The notes: generated by a model from the letters alone, not told the origin. A stretch of 64,000 bases of DNA from Amphirosellinia nigrospora (GCA_004123355.1 SCHM01000002.1:6049569-6113568); one strand, 5' to 3'. Shown: positions 43,001 through 55,858, counted from the stretch's first letter. A program made the numbers and translations.

Positions 43001-46000
43001 TATAAGTTTTTTAATATATTAAAATATAACCGAACAAAAAAAAATATTATTAAAAGCTTAAAACTAAAAAGCTTTAAATTAAAAAATAAACGTATTTTAT
43101 ATTTTATTTTAAAAGTATAAATATTAAAAAAAAGCTATAATATAAAAATTCTATTATTAAAATTAAATTATAAAAAAACTTAGCAAATATACTAATTAAT
43201 AATAATTTTTTTTTTTATAAAAATAAATATATATTATATATTAAATATTATATTATTTTTTAAGTTAAAAAACTTTATAATAAACTTTAATATAATTATA
43301 AAAATATTTAAATATATAAAAAAATAATAACGAAAAAAAAATTTTAAATAATAAAAATTAGCTTATATATTATAAACTATAAAATATTATTTATTAATTA
43401 AAACTTTTATTTTTTATAAATAAAATAAATCTAGCTACTATAAATATTTTAATTATATAAAAACCTTATAAATAATATTTATAAAAATATTTCTAACTAA
43501 TTAAAATTAGCAAAAAAAATAAATCGGCAAATATAAAAATAAATATAATTAATTATATAATAATTTTATTAAAAAAAGCGCTAAAAATTTTTATATTCGT
43601 TATAGCTATTATTATAAATATAACGAATAATTTAATATAAAAATTCTTATTAAATAATATTATTTTATAAAAAATAGTTTAATTATTTTAACTTTTAATA
43701 TAAAAAAAAATATTAACGTTTTAATTAATTTAAATATTAAAATTAAAATAATATTATAATAATAATATATAATTAATTTTGTTTAAAAGTATATTAATTA
43801 TTAATAAACTAGCTAATATTATATTTATATAACCGGATTTTTAAATTATTTATATTTTTTTAATATAATAAAAATATAATTAATAAAGCTAATAATATTT
43901 ATAATATTAATTTAAATTTAATATTAATATTTAACTTTTACGTTTAAAAATCCTTAAAATATATTTTATATTTAATATTAAATAATTAATAAACTTACCC
44001 GAAATAATATAAAAAAAAAATATATATTATATAAAATAAATATTTTTTGCTAAAAGTTTTCGAAAAATCGTAAAATTTTTTAATATTTAAAAAAATAAAA
44101 TATAATTAATATTTTGCTAAACAAATAATTAAATACTTTTAATAAAAAATTAATAAAATTAAAACGCTAAAATAAATAGCTAATTTTATTTATTAGCTAT
44201 AAAAATATAAACGTTTTAAATAATATTTTAATAATTTATATAAAAAAAAAAAATAAAATAAATAAATAAACTTATTTATTTATATATTTTTTATTTATAT
44301 ATAAAAATTTATTTTCGATAAAAATAACTTTATTAAAATAAAGCAAAAAAATATTATTATTAATTTATATAATTTAAACCAAATAATAATTTAATAATTA
44401 TTTTATTATTTATAAGCAAAAATAATTTTATTATTATAAAATAAAAGTTTTATTATAATTTAATATAATATTTTTTTTTATTAATTTTTTATATATTTAA
44501 ACTATAAAAATAAATTTATAGTAATAAATCCCCGAAATATTAAAAAATATAATATAATAATAATAAAATTTAAATATATTATTATATATAAAAGTTTATA
44601 AATAAAATATTTAAAATATTTAAATATTTTTATAAATATTTTATCGATAATATTATAATTTATTTAAATATAATTAAAAATTATATAAAATACGTACGAT
44701 ATTTAATTTTTCGAAAAAAAAATATTATAATATTTTTATATAAAATTATTTATTAAATATTTTTTTATCGATTTTTTTAGATTTAAAGTTAATATGTTAA
44801 ACTTATTAATATTAATAGCTATATTATTATATTTTATAATTTTATTTTTTTTAAATAATTAAAATCTTTTAAATAATATATCGATATAAATAGTTTTTTT
44901 TATAACTTAATATTTTATTATATTTTAGATTTCCGAACTATTATAAATAAAAAAGTATAATTATTCGTAAAAAAAAAAAAATAAAATATATTATTATAAA
45001 AAATAAAAATAAAAAAACGTATATTAAAGTATTTATTATATTTTAACCCCGCTAAAATTATATTTTTTAATATAATATAATATAATTATAATAAAATTAT
45101 ATTATATTATTATAATTTAAAAAAAAAACTATTTTATAAATTAACGCTTTATTATAAAAAATTAAAATATATATTAATTATAAAACGATTATATTTAAAT
45201 TCCCGGCAAAATTATTTTTTTAATAAAGATTTTTTAATGCTATATTTAAGCAAATATTTAAAAAAAGCTAAAATATAATATAGTTTTTTAAATAAAAAGC
45301 TTATTTAATTTAAGCAATAAAAAAACTATATATAATTTAATTAAATAATTATTTAATTATAGTTTTAATAAATTATTTAGCTATTAAAAATAATTAATTA
45401 AATTTTATAATAATAATAACTATATAAATAAATATTTAATTAATTTTTTATATATTTATTAATAATAAATTATAAATATATTATTTATTAAACGTTTAAA
45501 CTATATATTTAATACGTTTAGCTAACTATAAATAATATTAATAAAAAAACTTAAAAAAAAACCTAAAAAAACAAAACGTAGCTATTTAAATAATATATAA
45601 ATAATTATAACGCTACGTTTTATATATATTAAAAACAGTTATAAATATATAATATTATACGATTTTAAACAAACTTATTTAAAAATAAAAATATATAAAT
45701 TTTAAAATATAAAAAACATAATAAAAATAAATATAAATATAAATAAAAACAATATAATAACTTTTTTTAAACCTAGCTACTTTTTAACTTAATAGCTAAT
45801 AGATTAATTTATAATATATATATATAAATAAACGTTTATATACTATATAAAATAATAAAATATTAGAACTTATATATAATAAAAGTACTATTAAAAACAA
45901 TAAAAATAATATAAATATTTAAACTTTATATAATTATAATAAAACTTAGCAAATAAAAAATACGTCGAATATTATAGCGTATATAAGCTTAATAAAACAA

Positions 46001-47198
46001 TAAACAATTATTAATTAAAAATTTTTATTTTATCCGCTTAAAAATCTATTATAATATAAATTATTATTATATAAATTTTATCTTAGCTTTATTTAAAATA
46101 TTAAACAATAATATTTATAATAATTTAGCGGTAATAAAACTTATTATTTAATATAAACGTAATAATAATATATTTATTTAAATAATAAACGTATTTTATT
46201 ATACTTAGTAACGAAAAATATATAGTAAAAAATAAAGTATAATATTATAAAGTAGCTATTATATATAATTAAAAATACTAAAAAAATTATTTCGACTAAA
46301 ATAAAAATTTATTTCTAGATTTAATAAATATATAAAAGCTATAAAATAAACTATTTATAATAATAGCTTATTATTTATAAATAAATAGCTTATTTAAATA
46401 AAAGAATTAAATAATTAAAATAATATTAAAATATTATAATTTCGAAAATCTTAAAACAAACTAAATAAATATTATATTATTTTTATAATAAAATTTAAAC
46501 GCTATATATTTTAAAACTATATATTTAACTTTATATAAATAATTATTCAGATTTAAACTATTAAATATATTAATATTTTAATAAACGTTAAAAATTTATA
46601 AAAATTTAACAAAATTAGATTTTTCTAGGAATATATTAAAAAAAATGCTTATTTTATTATAACTTCGTACGAATAGCTACTAAACGTTAATATAATAGTA
46701 AATATAAATATTTATAATTTAAACTTAAAAACAAATTTATTTTAAATTATATAAAAAGTATTATTTATTTAATAAACCAGCGCGTAAATATTTATAATAA
46801 CGCTTAAATATAATAATATAAAAAAAAAAACTAGCTTATAAATTAAACTTTTATATAATTTTAAAATATACTTAATAATATTATTAAGTATTTATAACTT
46901 ATATTTAAAAATAAAAATTTATTTAAACGTTATATTGCTTTTTTAGGACTTATAAAAATAAACAAAACAATTTTAACGTAAAAAAAAAAAACGTTTACGA
47001 AATTAATATTATATTTAATTATTAGCTTAATTATAAATATAATAGTTTTAATTATTTAATTAATAAAAAAAATAAAGTTATAAATAAATAATAAAAATTT
47101 AAATAAAATTATATAATAATAATTAATAAAAAATATTAAAATTATAATAAACTTTAACTAAAAATATAAATAATATAACTTAAAAAAGTTGCTTTAAT

Positions 47199-47258
47199 AT
47201 TATTACGCTTAATAATATTACGTTTAATAATATTACGTTAATAATATTACGCTTAATA
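47199..47258 (+). repeat. 14-15 bp tandem repeat, four copies
   Basis: Repeats of AATAATATTACGTTT/C. The conserved ACG survives in every copy. Confidence 0.8.
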
Positions 47259-47412
47259 AAACTAATATTTTTTTTAAACTTTGGCGCAAAAAACGTTTAT
47301 ATATTATTAATAATATTTAATACTACTTTTTTTAAACCTTAATATAAAAGCGCTTATGTATAAAATAATAAACTTGCTAAAAGCAGTAGGCTTTTTTCGT
47401 ACGGCTAGCACT

Positions 47413-47630
47413 TAATACGCGCGGGCAAAAGGTATATATATACGCGCATATAATATATACTCGCTTTGGCGGGCACGCATTAGCTACTACGTAACTAAGG
47501 CCTAGTCTATATATAGCTCCGCTATATATATATATACATATAAATATTATTTAAACCTATAAAATTTATATAGATCTAAAGACTTCGTTCTATTTCTTTT
47601 TAATATATAACTACTTATACTACTATTATA
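47413..47630 (+). repeat. LTR-like repeat, mutated copy
   Basis: Same order of words as 39,877-40,095, but many C to T and G to A differences (CACCAGCCA becomes CATTAGCTA). It is a clear readable example of RIP between two copies. Confidence 0.75.
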
Positions 47631-49203
47631 TATTTATAATAATATTAAAATAAAACTTAAAGGAAAAAGTCCTTTTTATATTTTATATATAAAAAAGCTT
47701 TTTATTTTTATATTATAATTATAATAAGCTTAAAATAAATATTAAAAATAAAACTTTTAGTTATAGCTTATATTCGGGTATAAAAACAGCTTAAGCTTTT
47801 TATAAAAAATAAATAAAACTATAGTTTGTTTTTAAGCTTGTTTAAACGTTATAAAATTTATAAAAATATAATTAATTTTAATAAAAGCTATATAATATTA
47901 TTAAGCTTTTAGTTTTACTAGTAGTTTTTAGCTATTTAAATATTATTTTTGTTTTATTTAAATTTATAGCTATAAAAAATTTATTAGGTTAAAAAAGTTT
48001 ATATTTTTTAATTAGTTATTTTTAAAGTTTTTTTTTTTTTATAGTTTAAAACAAAATAGCTTTAAAGAAAATATATTTAATTTTATAAAGATTTTAAAAA
48101 ATTTAAATATTAATATAGCTTTTTTGCTTTTTTTTTTAAAAACAAACTTTTTTTTATTTTTTAAATAAAAACGCTAAAAAAAATAATAAAAAAATACTAA
48201 TAATACTTACTTATAAATTTTAGCTAATTTTTTTATATTATAATTTTAGTAAATATTATTAATAAATATTAAATTAAAAATTATAATATAATAAAATTTA
48301 TTTAAATTTTTAACCAGGTTAAAATTTATTTAATTAAAATATTTATTAAAACTAAATAATATTATAATTATAATTATATTTTTTATATAAAGTTATAAAT
48401 AATAAATATTTTTTAAATAAAATATAAAAAAGCTTAAAGTTATTATTAATAATATATTTTATGTTTTATTAGTATTTTTTATATTTTTTTTTTTAAATTA
48501 TATATTATAAAAATTATTAGTTTTATAAAGTTAAAATTAAGCTTATTTAGTTTAAATTTTTAGCTTATTTATTATAGTTATTTTTATAAGTTTTAAAAAA
48601 ATATTAGCTAAAATTAAAAGATTTTTTTATTTATACTTTATTTTTCGAAATAAAAAATAATATTTAAAAAAAAATAAGTAAAATATTTTTTTAAATAAAT
48701 TTTTAATAATATATCGAGCAAAAAAGTTTTTTTTATTATATTATAAAATATTACGATTTTTAAAAAATATTATATAAAGATTTTTTATAGTTTTAATATA
48801 ATAATAAAAATATAATAATATACTTTATAATAGTTTATTATTAATAATTATTTTAATTAAAACTAAAGTTTAATAGTTTATATTTATTAGCTTTTATTAT
48901 TTTATTTTTAAAGTATTAAATAATATATAGTTTTTGTTTATTTTTTAATATATTTTAAATTTTTAAACTATTTAATATTAATTATTAAATAAGCTATTTA
49001 TATAATTTAATAAAAAACTATTAATATATTAAAATAATATTACGTTTTTATATATTAAATAATTATTAGCGTTTTATATTATTTTAATTAAATTATTTTA
49101 AAAATATTATATAACAAAAAACTATTAAAACTTAATTTTTTTTTTTAGTTTAAATAATTTTTAATAAATATTAAATTAATTTCTAAATAATATTTAATTA
49201 ATA

Positions 49204-49308
49204 TTTTAGCTTAAAATAGTTTAATTTTAGTTTAAAATAGTTTAGTTTTAGTTTAAAATAGCTTAGCTTTAGCTTAAAATAATTTAGCTTTAATTTAAAA
49301 TAACCTAG
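49204..49308 (+). repeat. 21 bp tandem repeat, five copies
   Basis: Unit TTTTAGTTTAAAATAGTTTAG with starts at 49,204, 49,225, 49,246, 49,267 and 49,288. Units differ only by C/T and G/A changes. Confidence 0.9.
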
Positions 49309-50026
49309 TTTTATAAGCTTAGTTTTTTTAAACCTATTATAATATATAATATTTTAAAAAAATTATAAATAGTTTTAAAGCTTATAAAAACGGTAAACTT
49401 ATATATACGCTAAATATTATTTTTTATTATTTAAAATATATTATTATATAGTTTGTTTTTTATAATATTTATAAAAATTTAAACAAAATTAGTTCTAAGT
49501 TTTAGTTTTAATTTAACGCTAGTTTATTTTTTATTATATAGTTTAATATAATATAATAAATTATAGTTTAAATAAATAATTTTTTTATAATGTTTTAAAA
49601 ATATATATTTAGTTTTAAATTTTAAATAAAATATTATTATTATATTTAATAGCTAAAATTATATATTAATATAAAAAATAAAACTTTTTTATTTTTTAAT
49701 TTAATAGTTTTTTCGAATAATTTTTTAATAAATATTATTATAATAAACTTATTTTGGATTAAAATAATATATTAGCATAAAATTTAGCTTAATAGTTATT
49801 AAATTAGTAGTATTTTTATTTCGGTCGTCGAATTATTAAACTTTAAAAATTTCGGCCGTTTAAAGCTTTTATTAAAGCTATAATTTATAATTTAATAATA
49901 GCTAAAAAAAACAAAGTTTAATAATAAAAATAAATTAATAAATAAAAATATTATAAACAAATTAATAAAAAAAAAAAAAAATTTCTATTAAAAAAAAAAA
50001 CAGTTATATATAAAAATAAAAAACTA

Positions 50027-50281
50027 AATTAAAATAATTATTTTAATATTATAATTAGCTAAAGCAGCTAAGCTTAAAACTAAATTAAAAAATATAATTG
50101 CTTTAATATTATAGTTTAAGTATTTAAGTAGCTAAAGTAGCTAAGCTTAAAACTAAATTAAAAAATATAATTAATTTAATATTATAGTTAATTAAAATAA
50201 CTAAATTAAGAAATATAATTGTTTTAATATTATAGTTAGTTAAAATAACTAAATTAAAAATATAATTATTTTAATATTATG
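50027..50281 (+). repeat. Degenerate tandem repeat, about four copies
   Basis: AAATATAATTGTTTTAATATTATAGTTAGTTAAA-like units of uneven length (about 45-80 bp). Two longer units also hold GCTAAAGCAGCTAAGCTTAA. Confidence 0.75.
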
Positions 50282-51600
50282 GTTTTTATATTTAAAATAG
50301 CTTTATATTTATTTTTTAGTTTTATAAACTTTTATAAACTTATATAACTATTTATTTATTATTTTATTTAAACAAAATAACCTTTTAATTTTTATTAATT
50401 ATTTTTAAGCCGTTTAAAGTTCTCGAGTTTATATTATTATATATATAACTTTATATTTTATTATATAAAAACTAAAATTAATTTTATTTTTATAGTTTAA
50501 TATTATTAAAATTAAATTATAAGCATATAATATAAACTAGCTATAATATTTATTATTATTTAATAATTAATAAAGACTATTTTTTAGATTTATTTTAATA
50601 TTAGCTAATAAATTATTATAGCTATTTTAGCGAACAAAAATATTATATATTTTTTTAAAATATTATATATTTTATATTTTTAGCATAGCTATTTTTATTA
50701 TAGCTATAAAAGCTTTTATTATATTTAAATATAAAATTAAATTTATTAAAATATATTTTATAATAATATTATATATAGCAAATATAGCTAAAGTTTTACT
50801 ATATATAGTTTAAACTAGTTTTAAAATAATAGTTTTAAGCTTTTAAATTATACTATAAATTATTAAAAATAACGTTAAATATAATTATATTACTAACAAT
50901 TTTATATTAAGTTTTTAAGTTTTTTTAATAAACGTATTTAATAATATTATTAAATATTAGCTAAGTTTTTTTATAAAATTAAATAATTATATAAATTATA
51001 GTTCGTATATATATTTTAAACAAAATAGTTTTTAAGCTTTATTATAATTATTAATATTTTTAATTAATAATTATTAGCTTATTTAAACTTATTTATTTAA
51101 TTAACAATTAAACAAAATAAGTTATTTATAAATAATATTAAGCTAGTTATATATTTAATACGCTTTTGCCGCTTTTTTTAGTAAAAGTTTTAGCTTAAAA
51201 AATTTTATAAAGCTTAAAAATAATGCTTATAAAATAATATTTTAACTTAATATTTAAACTTTATAGCCTAATAATATTATAGTTTATTTAAATAAAAACT
51301 AAATATTTAATAGTTATTATAATTAAAAAATTTTTTTTTTTTAAACTTATATTATTAATTACGCTAGTTTATATTATTAGCTAATATTACTTTAATATTT
51401 TTTTAACAAGTTAATATAATAAAAAAATATATAGTAAATATTATAAATTAAAACCTAAGTTTTACTTTAAACTAGATTATAATAAAAAAAGCTTAGCTTT
51501 ATAATAAAAAGTATTCTATAATAAAAAATACAAGCAAATAATAAAAAAAACATACAGCAAATATAATAAATTAAAACTTAAGTTCTAACTTTATACTAGA

Positions 51601-51886
51601 ACAAAGAAAGTAAATATACAGCTAGTAATTATATAGCTAGATACGCAACTTACGAAACAGACTTACAAAACAATGTCTCTAGAGCTAAGATCCTTCCGAA
51701 ATAGGAAATCGTTAACTCCGGGGTTGGGCTGTAACAATTCTATTCACAATTCTATCCGCATCATATTATTACAGCCATCGATCATTACAGTCAATACACT
51801 GCAGTCCACCCCCCAACCCCATCCACCCAGCATATTATTATAGGTTATTGAACTCGTAATTTTTCTTTCTTTCTTTCTCTTTTTTT
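51601..51886. other. Right edge of AT block and 3' flank of ERG2
   Basis: Composition returns to normal within about 100 bp. A C/T-rich run lies at 51,860-51,886 just beyond the ERG2 stop. A duplicated AACAATTCTATTCAC / ACAATTCTATCCGC word sits near 51,733-51,760. No gene is seen. Confidence 0.6.
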
Positions 51887-52698
51887 CTACAGCTTACCCA
51901 GCGCAAGATTGCCCAGCATCTCGCGGCCGGTGATGTAGGTGGTGCGCCAGAGGGTGGGCAGGTCGAGCGTGGACGAGAGGCCGTCGGCGAAGCCGAAGAA
52001 CAGCATGGGCGGAATCCAGCCGCGCGCATACTCGAGCGCGAAGCAGCCCTCGGGCATCTTGTACTGCTTGACGGTGCCGCGCCGCAGGTGGTGCACGGAG
52101 CCCGCCGGGAACACCTCGGGCGCGAAGTCGCCCGGCGTGTACGCCCACTGCTCGCCGGAGAGGATGTGGAAGTAGTCGTCGGCCGTGTGCCGGCCCGTGT
52201 GCCCCTCGGTCCCGACCGCCGTCCCGAAGATGATGAGATACTCGGTTACACCTGGTGGGTTGGTGTCGTGTTAGTGGGTGGTTGGAGGATGGGTACCGTG
52301 CGCTGTTTCCGCGGAACAGGAAACCAGGGATTTGGGATTTGGGATTTGGGATGGGTGGATCGACTTACTAGCGTGGATGAGGTACATGCCGCCCATGGCA
52401 CCGCCGGCGTTGTTGAACATCCACTCGTCGGGGTCGTCGTGTCGGTGCGCATTGACGTGGAGTGGGTGGCGCTCGGCGAGCTCGCTCACGATGTAGTTCA
52501 CGATGGCGCCCGTGTCGTTGCCGTGGGCCGCGACGCCGCGCTGGGCGAGCTCGTGGAGCTCGTCCATCTTGAAGATGTAGAAGCTCTCGAGGTTGCGCTC
52601 CACCAGCATGACGATGGCGCGAAGATGCCGAGCACGATGGCGATGGTGGTCAGGAGACGGGTCAGCCCGCCGCCGGACTCTGTTGATTTCGGCGCCAT
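51887..52698 (-). CDS. ERG2: Sterol C-8 isomerase (ERG2 / sigma-1 receptor family), with apparent frameshift
   Basis: Delta8-delta7 sterol isomerase of the ER membrane, which moves the ring double bond in ergosterol synthesis; target of morpholine-type fungicides. Exon 1 is 52,698-52,369 and exon 2 is 52,251-51,887. The intron (117 bp, GTAAGT...CCAG) carries a short GGGATTT repeat. Motifs: an N-terminal hydrophobic segment ([12 protein letters not shown]), [55 protein letters not shown] and a C-terminal [15 protein letters not shown]. The acidic residues in TADDYF and LEYARG are the conserved ones of the family. About 231 residues, normal for the family. Odd point: near 52,614-52,621, just after the membrane segment, the frame changes as if one base were missing; everything after it is well conserved. 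A consensus error is more likely than decay, since no stop or splice damage is seen. Confidence 0.93.
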
Positions 52699-53387
52699 TG
52701 TGTGTTTCACTGCTGCAAAGTACGATACTAGATTTAAGGAATGACGGGCGAACAAAGCATTAAAAAATAAATAGGGAAAAATTGACTGAAAAGTAGGCTT
52801 AGAGAGAGACGGTAGGTACCAAAGAAATGTTAGCAGTTGTTGCATGGTTAATTAATAGCACAAGCTTGAACCGTATTCGTACTCGCCCTGACTAGTCCGA
52901 TCGTGGCGTAGGAACATCCAGGGACCTGATCCAGGGTTGATTGTGGGGTCCAAGCGGCTCAATCATCCCCGTTCACCCTAGCTCGCTTTCGTACTAGTTC
53001 AATCGGCGAAAAGAGCTCTTGAGCTGATTCGGAATGGGAATCCAACCTGAGCCTGAGCCGATAGGAACCAAAAAAAATTGCATAATTTCTAATGCAAGGT
53101 AATTGCACAAAAAATAAAGACCGTAGAGGTTTACTGTAAAACGGATTTTAGTAAGGCGCCTGTTCTATTCAATCAACAGAGAGCCATTATCAGGTCATCG
53201 CTGGCCTGCTTCCGTTCGCCAAAACGACACGGTCCCAACACAGGCCACATCCGACTATAGTCTTTGTTGTAAGCTACCTAGTATATTCTTAGCTTTCTTA
53301 AGTACATGAGTTGCCTACCCCAGCTAAGAACGCGTCACCGCGTCTTTTGAAGCGATCGCTTGTATGTCAACACGGCAATATCAACCT
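52699..53387. other. Intergenic: ERG2 promoter and kinase 3' flank
   Basis: About 690 bp of mixed composition upstream of ERG2. No clear sterol-response element or TATA box could be named with confidence, and no gene is seen. Confidence 0.6.
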
Positions 53388-54850
53388 CTAGGACGAGTCG
53401 TTCCTAACCTCATCCTCAAGGAACCACGGATCACGTAGCACTTCAGCAGCAGAGGGCCGCTTTTCAGGATCGTAGTGCAGAATCCTCCGAATAAGCGCCT
53501 CAGCTTTGCGCGCTTCTTCCTTGTCAATGCCTAGCTCTGCCTGATCAAATGCCTCTTCCATGGTTGGTTCTTCCAGTATAAGTGGCTCCTTACCTTCAGG
53601 GACCCCCCAAGCCAACAGTTGTAGAGCTTTCTCTCGGGTGTGAAATAAAACGAAGATGTTTTCCAGTGCTGGTAGAGGCTATCAGGGAGTGGTCCGAGAC
53701 TAGTGGTTATTAATCGGAGGTGGTCATCATCTTGATCAGTTTGATTTGGATACCATGGTGTACAGAAAAGGGGCCGTCCTGTGAGCAGCTCGAATACTAG
53801 GCACCCAAAGCTCCAGATGTCCGTAGTATGATTAACGGCGCCGGTAAGTACGTATTCAGGTGTTCGGAGGCCGGCTGGGATAATAAGCTTGGCCGGCGGC
53901 TCCTCAACAAAATAGGCTATACAGAAAAGATTTTAGCATCTAACAAAGAAATGAAGAGGCCAACGGTGTTTTAGAGGAGTATACTAACCACCGCCCATAT
54001 CGGATAACTTGATCTTGAAACCTTGAGCGTAGTCGGTTGGGTACACAAGCGGCTGTGCAATGCAAAGATACGGAGGTGCCCATTTATCTTGTTTGCCATC
54101 TAACCTCTACGGGGGGTGAAATAAAACCGGCTTGCACATCTTCTTTTTGACGGAGTTCGTCCTCGGGCTTCGAGTTGATATTACGAAGCGTGAAGAGCAT
54201 ATTCCCTGGCTGAAAGTCGCCATGTGCAATCCCGTTTTCGTGCAAAAACACCAAGGCTTGCAGGGATTGCTTGAGGATACCCTTTGCCATCCAGTATGGA
54301 TAGCGGATCTTGAGGCCGGGGAAACGACCTTTGCCTTTGAACGGTGGGAGCTCTTCTACCATAGTGTTGACAGTTGGACCCATAGGTTCGAAAACCAAAC
54401 ACTTATGGATTCCATTTGGCCCCTGATGGTCAAATTCATCTAGCAGCTGCGTAATATGCTTGGAGCCTCCTGGGCTTGGCTGAGAAGTCGCAAGATTACT
54501 GTCTCGTTGGTGGGTTCTGAGATTTTTGACATGGCAATCTTTATAGCTACGTATTTGTTGTTCCTTCGGATGAATAAGCATACTCAGTCTGCAAAGCCAA
54601 GAGAGATTGTGAGGAGATGGATTTACCTCAAATCACGAGCCAACCAGACAGTCGAATATGAGCCTTCGCCAAGCTTTCGAATGACTTTGTATTGACCATT
54701 GTGGAAGACGTCACCTAAGACGGTGGGATGATAACCACCAGGATGATAGTCTTCTACCCACTCGCAAGGTGATGTAATCTCCTTGAATCTTCTCTCGTCA
54801 TCCTTGATGAATCCCGACACCCGAGGTGTCGGAGGAGGGGAGATACTCAT
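53388..54850 (-). CDS. SRPK-like serine/threonine protein kinase, with apparent frameshifts
   Basis: Protein kinase of the fungal-expanded SRPK (CMGC) type; the family phosphorylates Ser/Arg proteins, but the target here is unknown. Three exons: 54,850-54,627, 54,563-53,989 and 53,916-53,388, with introns of 63 and 72 bp (GTAAAT and GTTAGT donors). Motifs in order: Gly loop LGEGSYSTVWLA, VAIK lysine in KYVAIKIAMSK, catalytic loop HGDFQPGN (HxDxxxxN kept), the DFG-equivalent in KLSDMGG, RTPEYVLTG in place of APE, DIWSFGCLVFELLTG, and a C-lobe end KRPSAAEVLRDPWF. About 443 residues. Three frame changes are needed: near 54,471 (C-run), near 54,101-54,108 (beside a G-run) and in the C-run 53,603-53,608. 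There is no nonsense codon in the expected frame and splice sites are good. Sequencing error or very recent decay are both possible. Confidence 0.9.
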
Positions 54851-55282
54851 GGCTATAATCAAGATATGTTGTCTAGGGCTCCGGGGCAGTGGGTGCTGAA
54901 AGCAGTGCGAATTGTTGAACGAGAGACTGTGCGGCAATTTTAGAAAAGTCCGTGAGAAATTTGCAGACTAGGACATGCAGCTCAACGCATACATTTATAG
55001 CCTCGTAACGCTAGAAGTCGCATATCTAGAGTGATGCTGAAGTTTGCCCAATCTGCTGTTGTTAGTACTCAGGTTATCTGTAATGCATGGTCAGCTGCCG
55101 TTGACCTAAATAACCGCCCAACTCACCCATCATATGGAGGTACAATTGGGGAAGTGGTGAGACTGATCCACTTTCCCCACATACCAAGGTTGAATCGTAT
55201 ATGTAAATAAAACCAACTATATAACAACCAACAACTCTTTCTTTTCCTAACGATATATACTGTTGTTAGGTCTTCCTGCAGC
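54851..55282. other. Divergent promoter region
   Basis: About 430 bp between the kinase (minus) and the small secreted-protein candidate (plus). Moderately AT-rich, with no gene and no named element. Confidence 0.5.
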
Positions 55283-55604
55283 ATGGAGTTTAACCTTTTT
55301 TACTTCTCATGGCTAATAGTCCCTATGGCGGTTATCTCCTCCACCCAAGCACATGCTGGTTCCTCTCTATTGGGTGAGGCACTTGGTAATGTGGCGCATT
55401 TTACTCACGACCAACAGCACATTGTAAGTCGTACACCGAGGTCAATTAGCAACCTATCGCTCAACGAAGAACGGTGGATCGTACCATGCCACCTGATCAC
55501 TCTGCTCCGGGGAAATTTCCTAGAACCAACTGGCGCTTCTTGACCCTTGTTTGATACAGACTCTCGCTCCAACGGAATTGAATGTGATCACCAACAAGTT
55601 TTGA
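55283..55604 (+). CDS. Possible small secreted protein, two exons
   Basis: Not a recognised family. The N-terminus MEFNLFYFSWLIVPMAVISS followed by TQAHAG looks like a signal peptide with cleavage after about residue 24. A strong donor GTAAGT occurs at 55,424 and a plausible acceptor TACAG at 55,559, giving exons 55,283-55,423 and 55,560-55,604 and a 61-residue product ending VITNKF. Unspliced, the frame runs to 55,543 (86 residues). The T-run at 55,599-55,602 may be a base short; a longer reading (LSTAFGQHASERR...) would then follow. No cysteine pattern is present in the spliced form, so a classical effector is not supported. Overall gene reality is uncertain. Confidence 0.4.
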
Positions 55605-55858
55605 GCACTGCTTTTGGACAACATGCTAGTGAAAGAAGGGAGGCATCCTGGGCCTTCAGTAGGCGATGTTGGTGATTTTGATAAAGTAAGTATCTTCAAA
55701 CATGGCGTCGATGAGAATATAAATTATCCTCATTCGCCGTCCACAAGTTCAACGCATCGACTCTCTGATATCGACAAAAAATAGCATCAATCACCACTCC
55801 TACTTACCCTAAAACTTGTCTACCATCCTATTTCCCAAAACCTGACACTTGAATTAAT

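Larger units (their letters stand above)
39877..47630. mobile_element. Probable 7.75 kb LTR retrotransposon fossil
   Basis: Two directly oriented repeats of about 218 bp (39,877-40,095 and 47,413-47,630) share GATACGCGCGGGCAA, GCTAAGGCCTGGTCTA, AGCTCCGCCATA and CGTTTTATTTCTTTTTAATA in the same order. The spacing suits a full-length LTR element, but the interior is RIP-saturated and no domain can be read, so it is broken and old. The left repeat begins with TG. A TATAT word stands on both sides, weak evidence in this DNA. Two independent solo LTRs are the alternative. Confidence 0.6.
3195..51600. repeat. ~48 kb RIP-saturated AT-rich block (candidate centromere or heterochromatin)
   Basis: Nearly every line is A/T with only scattered G and C. 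The surviving C is mostly in GCT, ACG or CT contexts (TAGCTA, AAACGTTT), while CA and TG are rare. That is the end state of repeat-induced point mutation, which turns CpA into TpA in duplicated DNA of Pezizomycotina. No open frame with coding character is found. The block carries nested repeats listed separately. GC-richer islands survive near 12,600-13,500, 22,020-23,161, 24,614-24,893, 31,010-31,286, 39,877-40,010 and 47,413-47,540. Both edges are sharp and are flanked by ordinary genes. Size and texture match regional centromere cores known from Fusarium and Magnaporthe, and also non-centromeric AT isochores; sequence alone does not decide. Confidence 0.95.

Noticed and set aside
3195-51600. 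Mitochondrial DNA insert or AT-rich bacterial or phage DNA
   Set aside because: No open frames, tRNAs or rRNAs; CpA/TpG depletion and mutated repeat pairs fit RIP of nuclear transposons.
52088-52744. 218-codon plus-strand frame
   Set aside because: Shadow of the antisense ERG2 gene, whose motifs are unmistakable on the minus strand.
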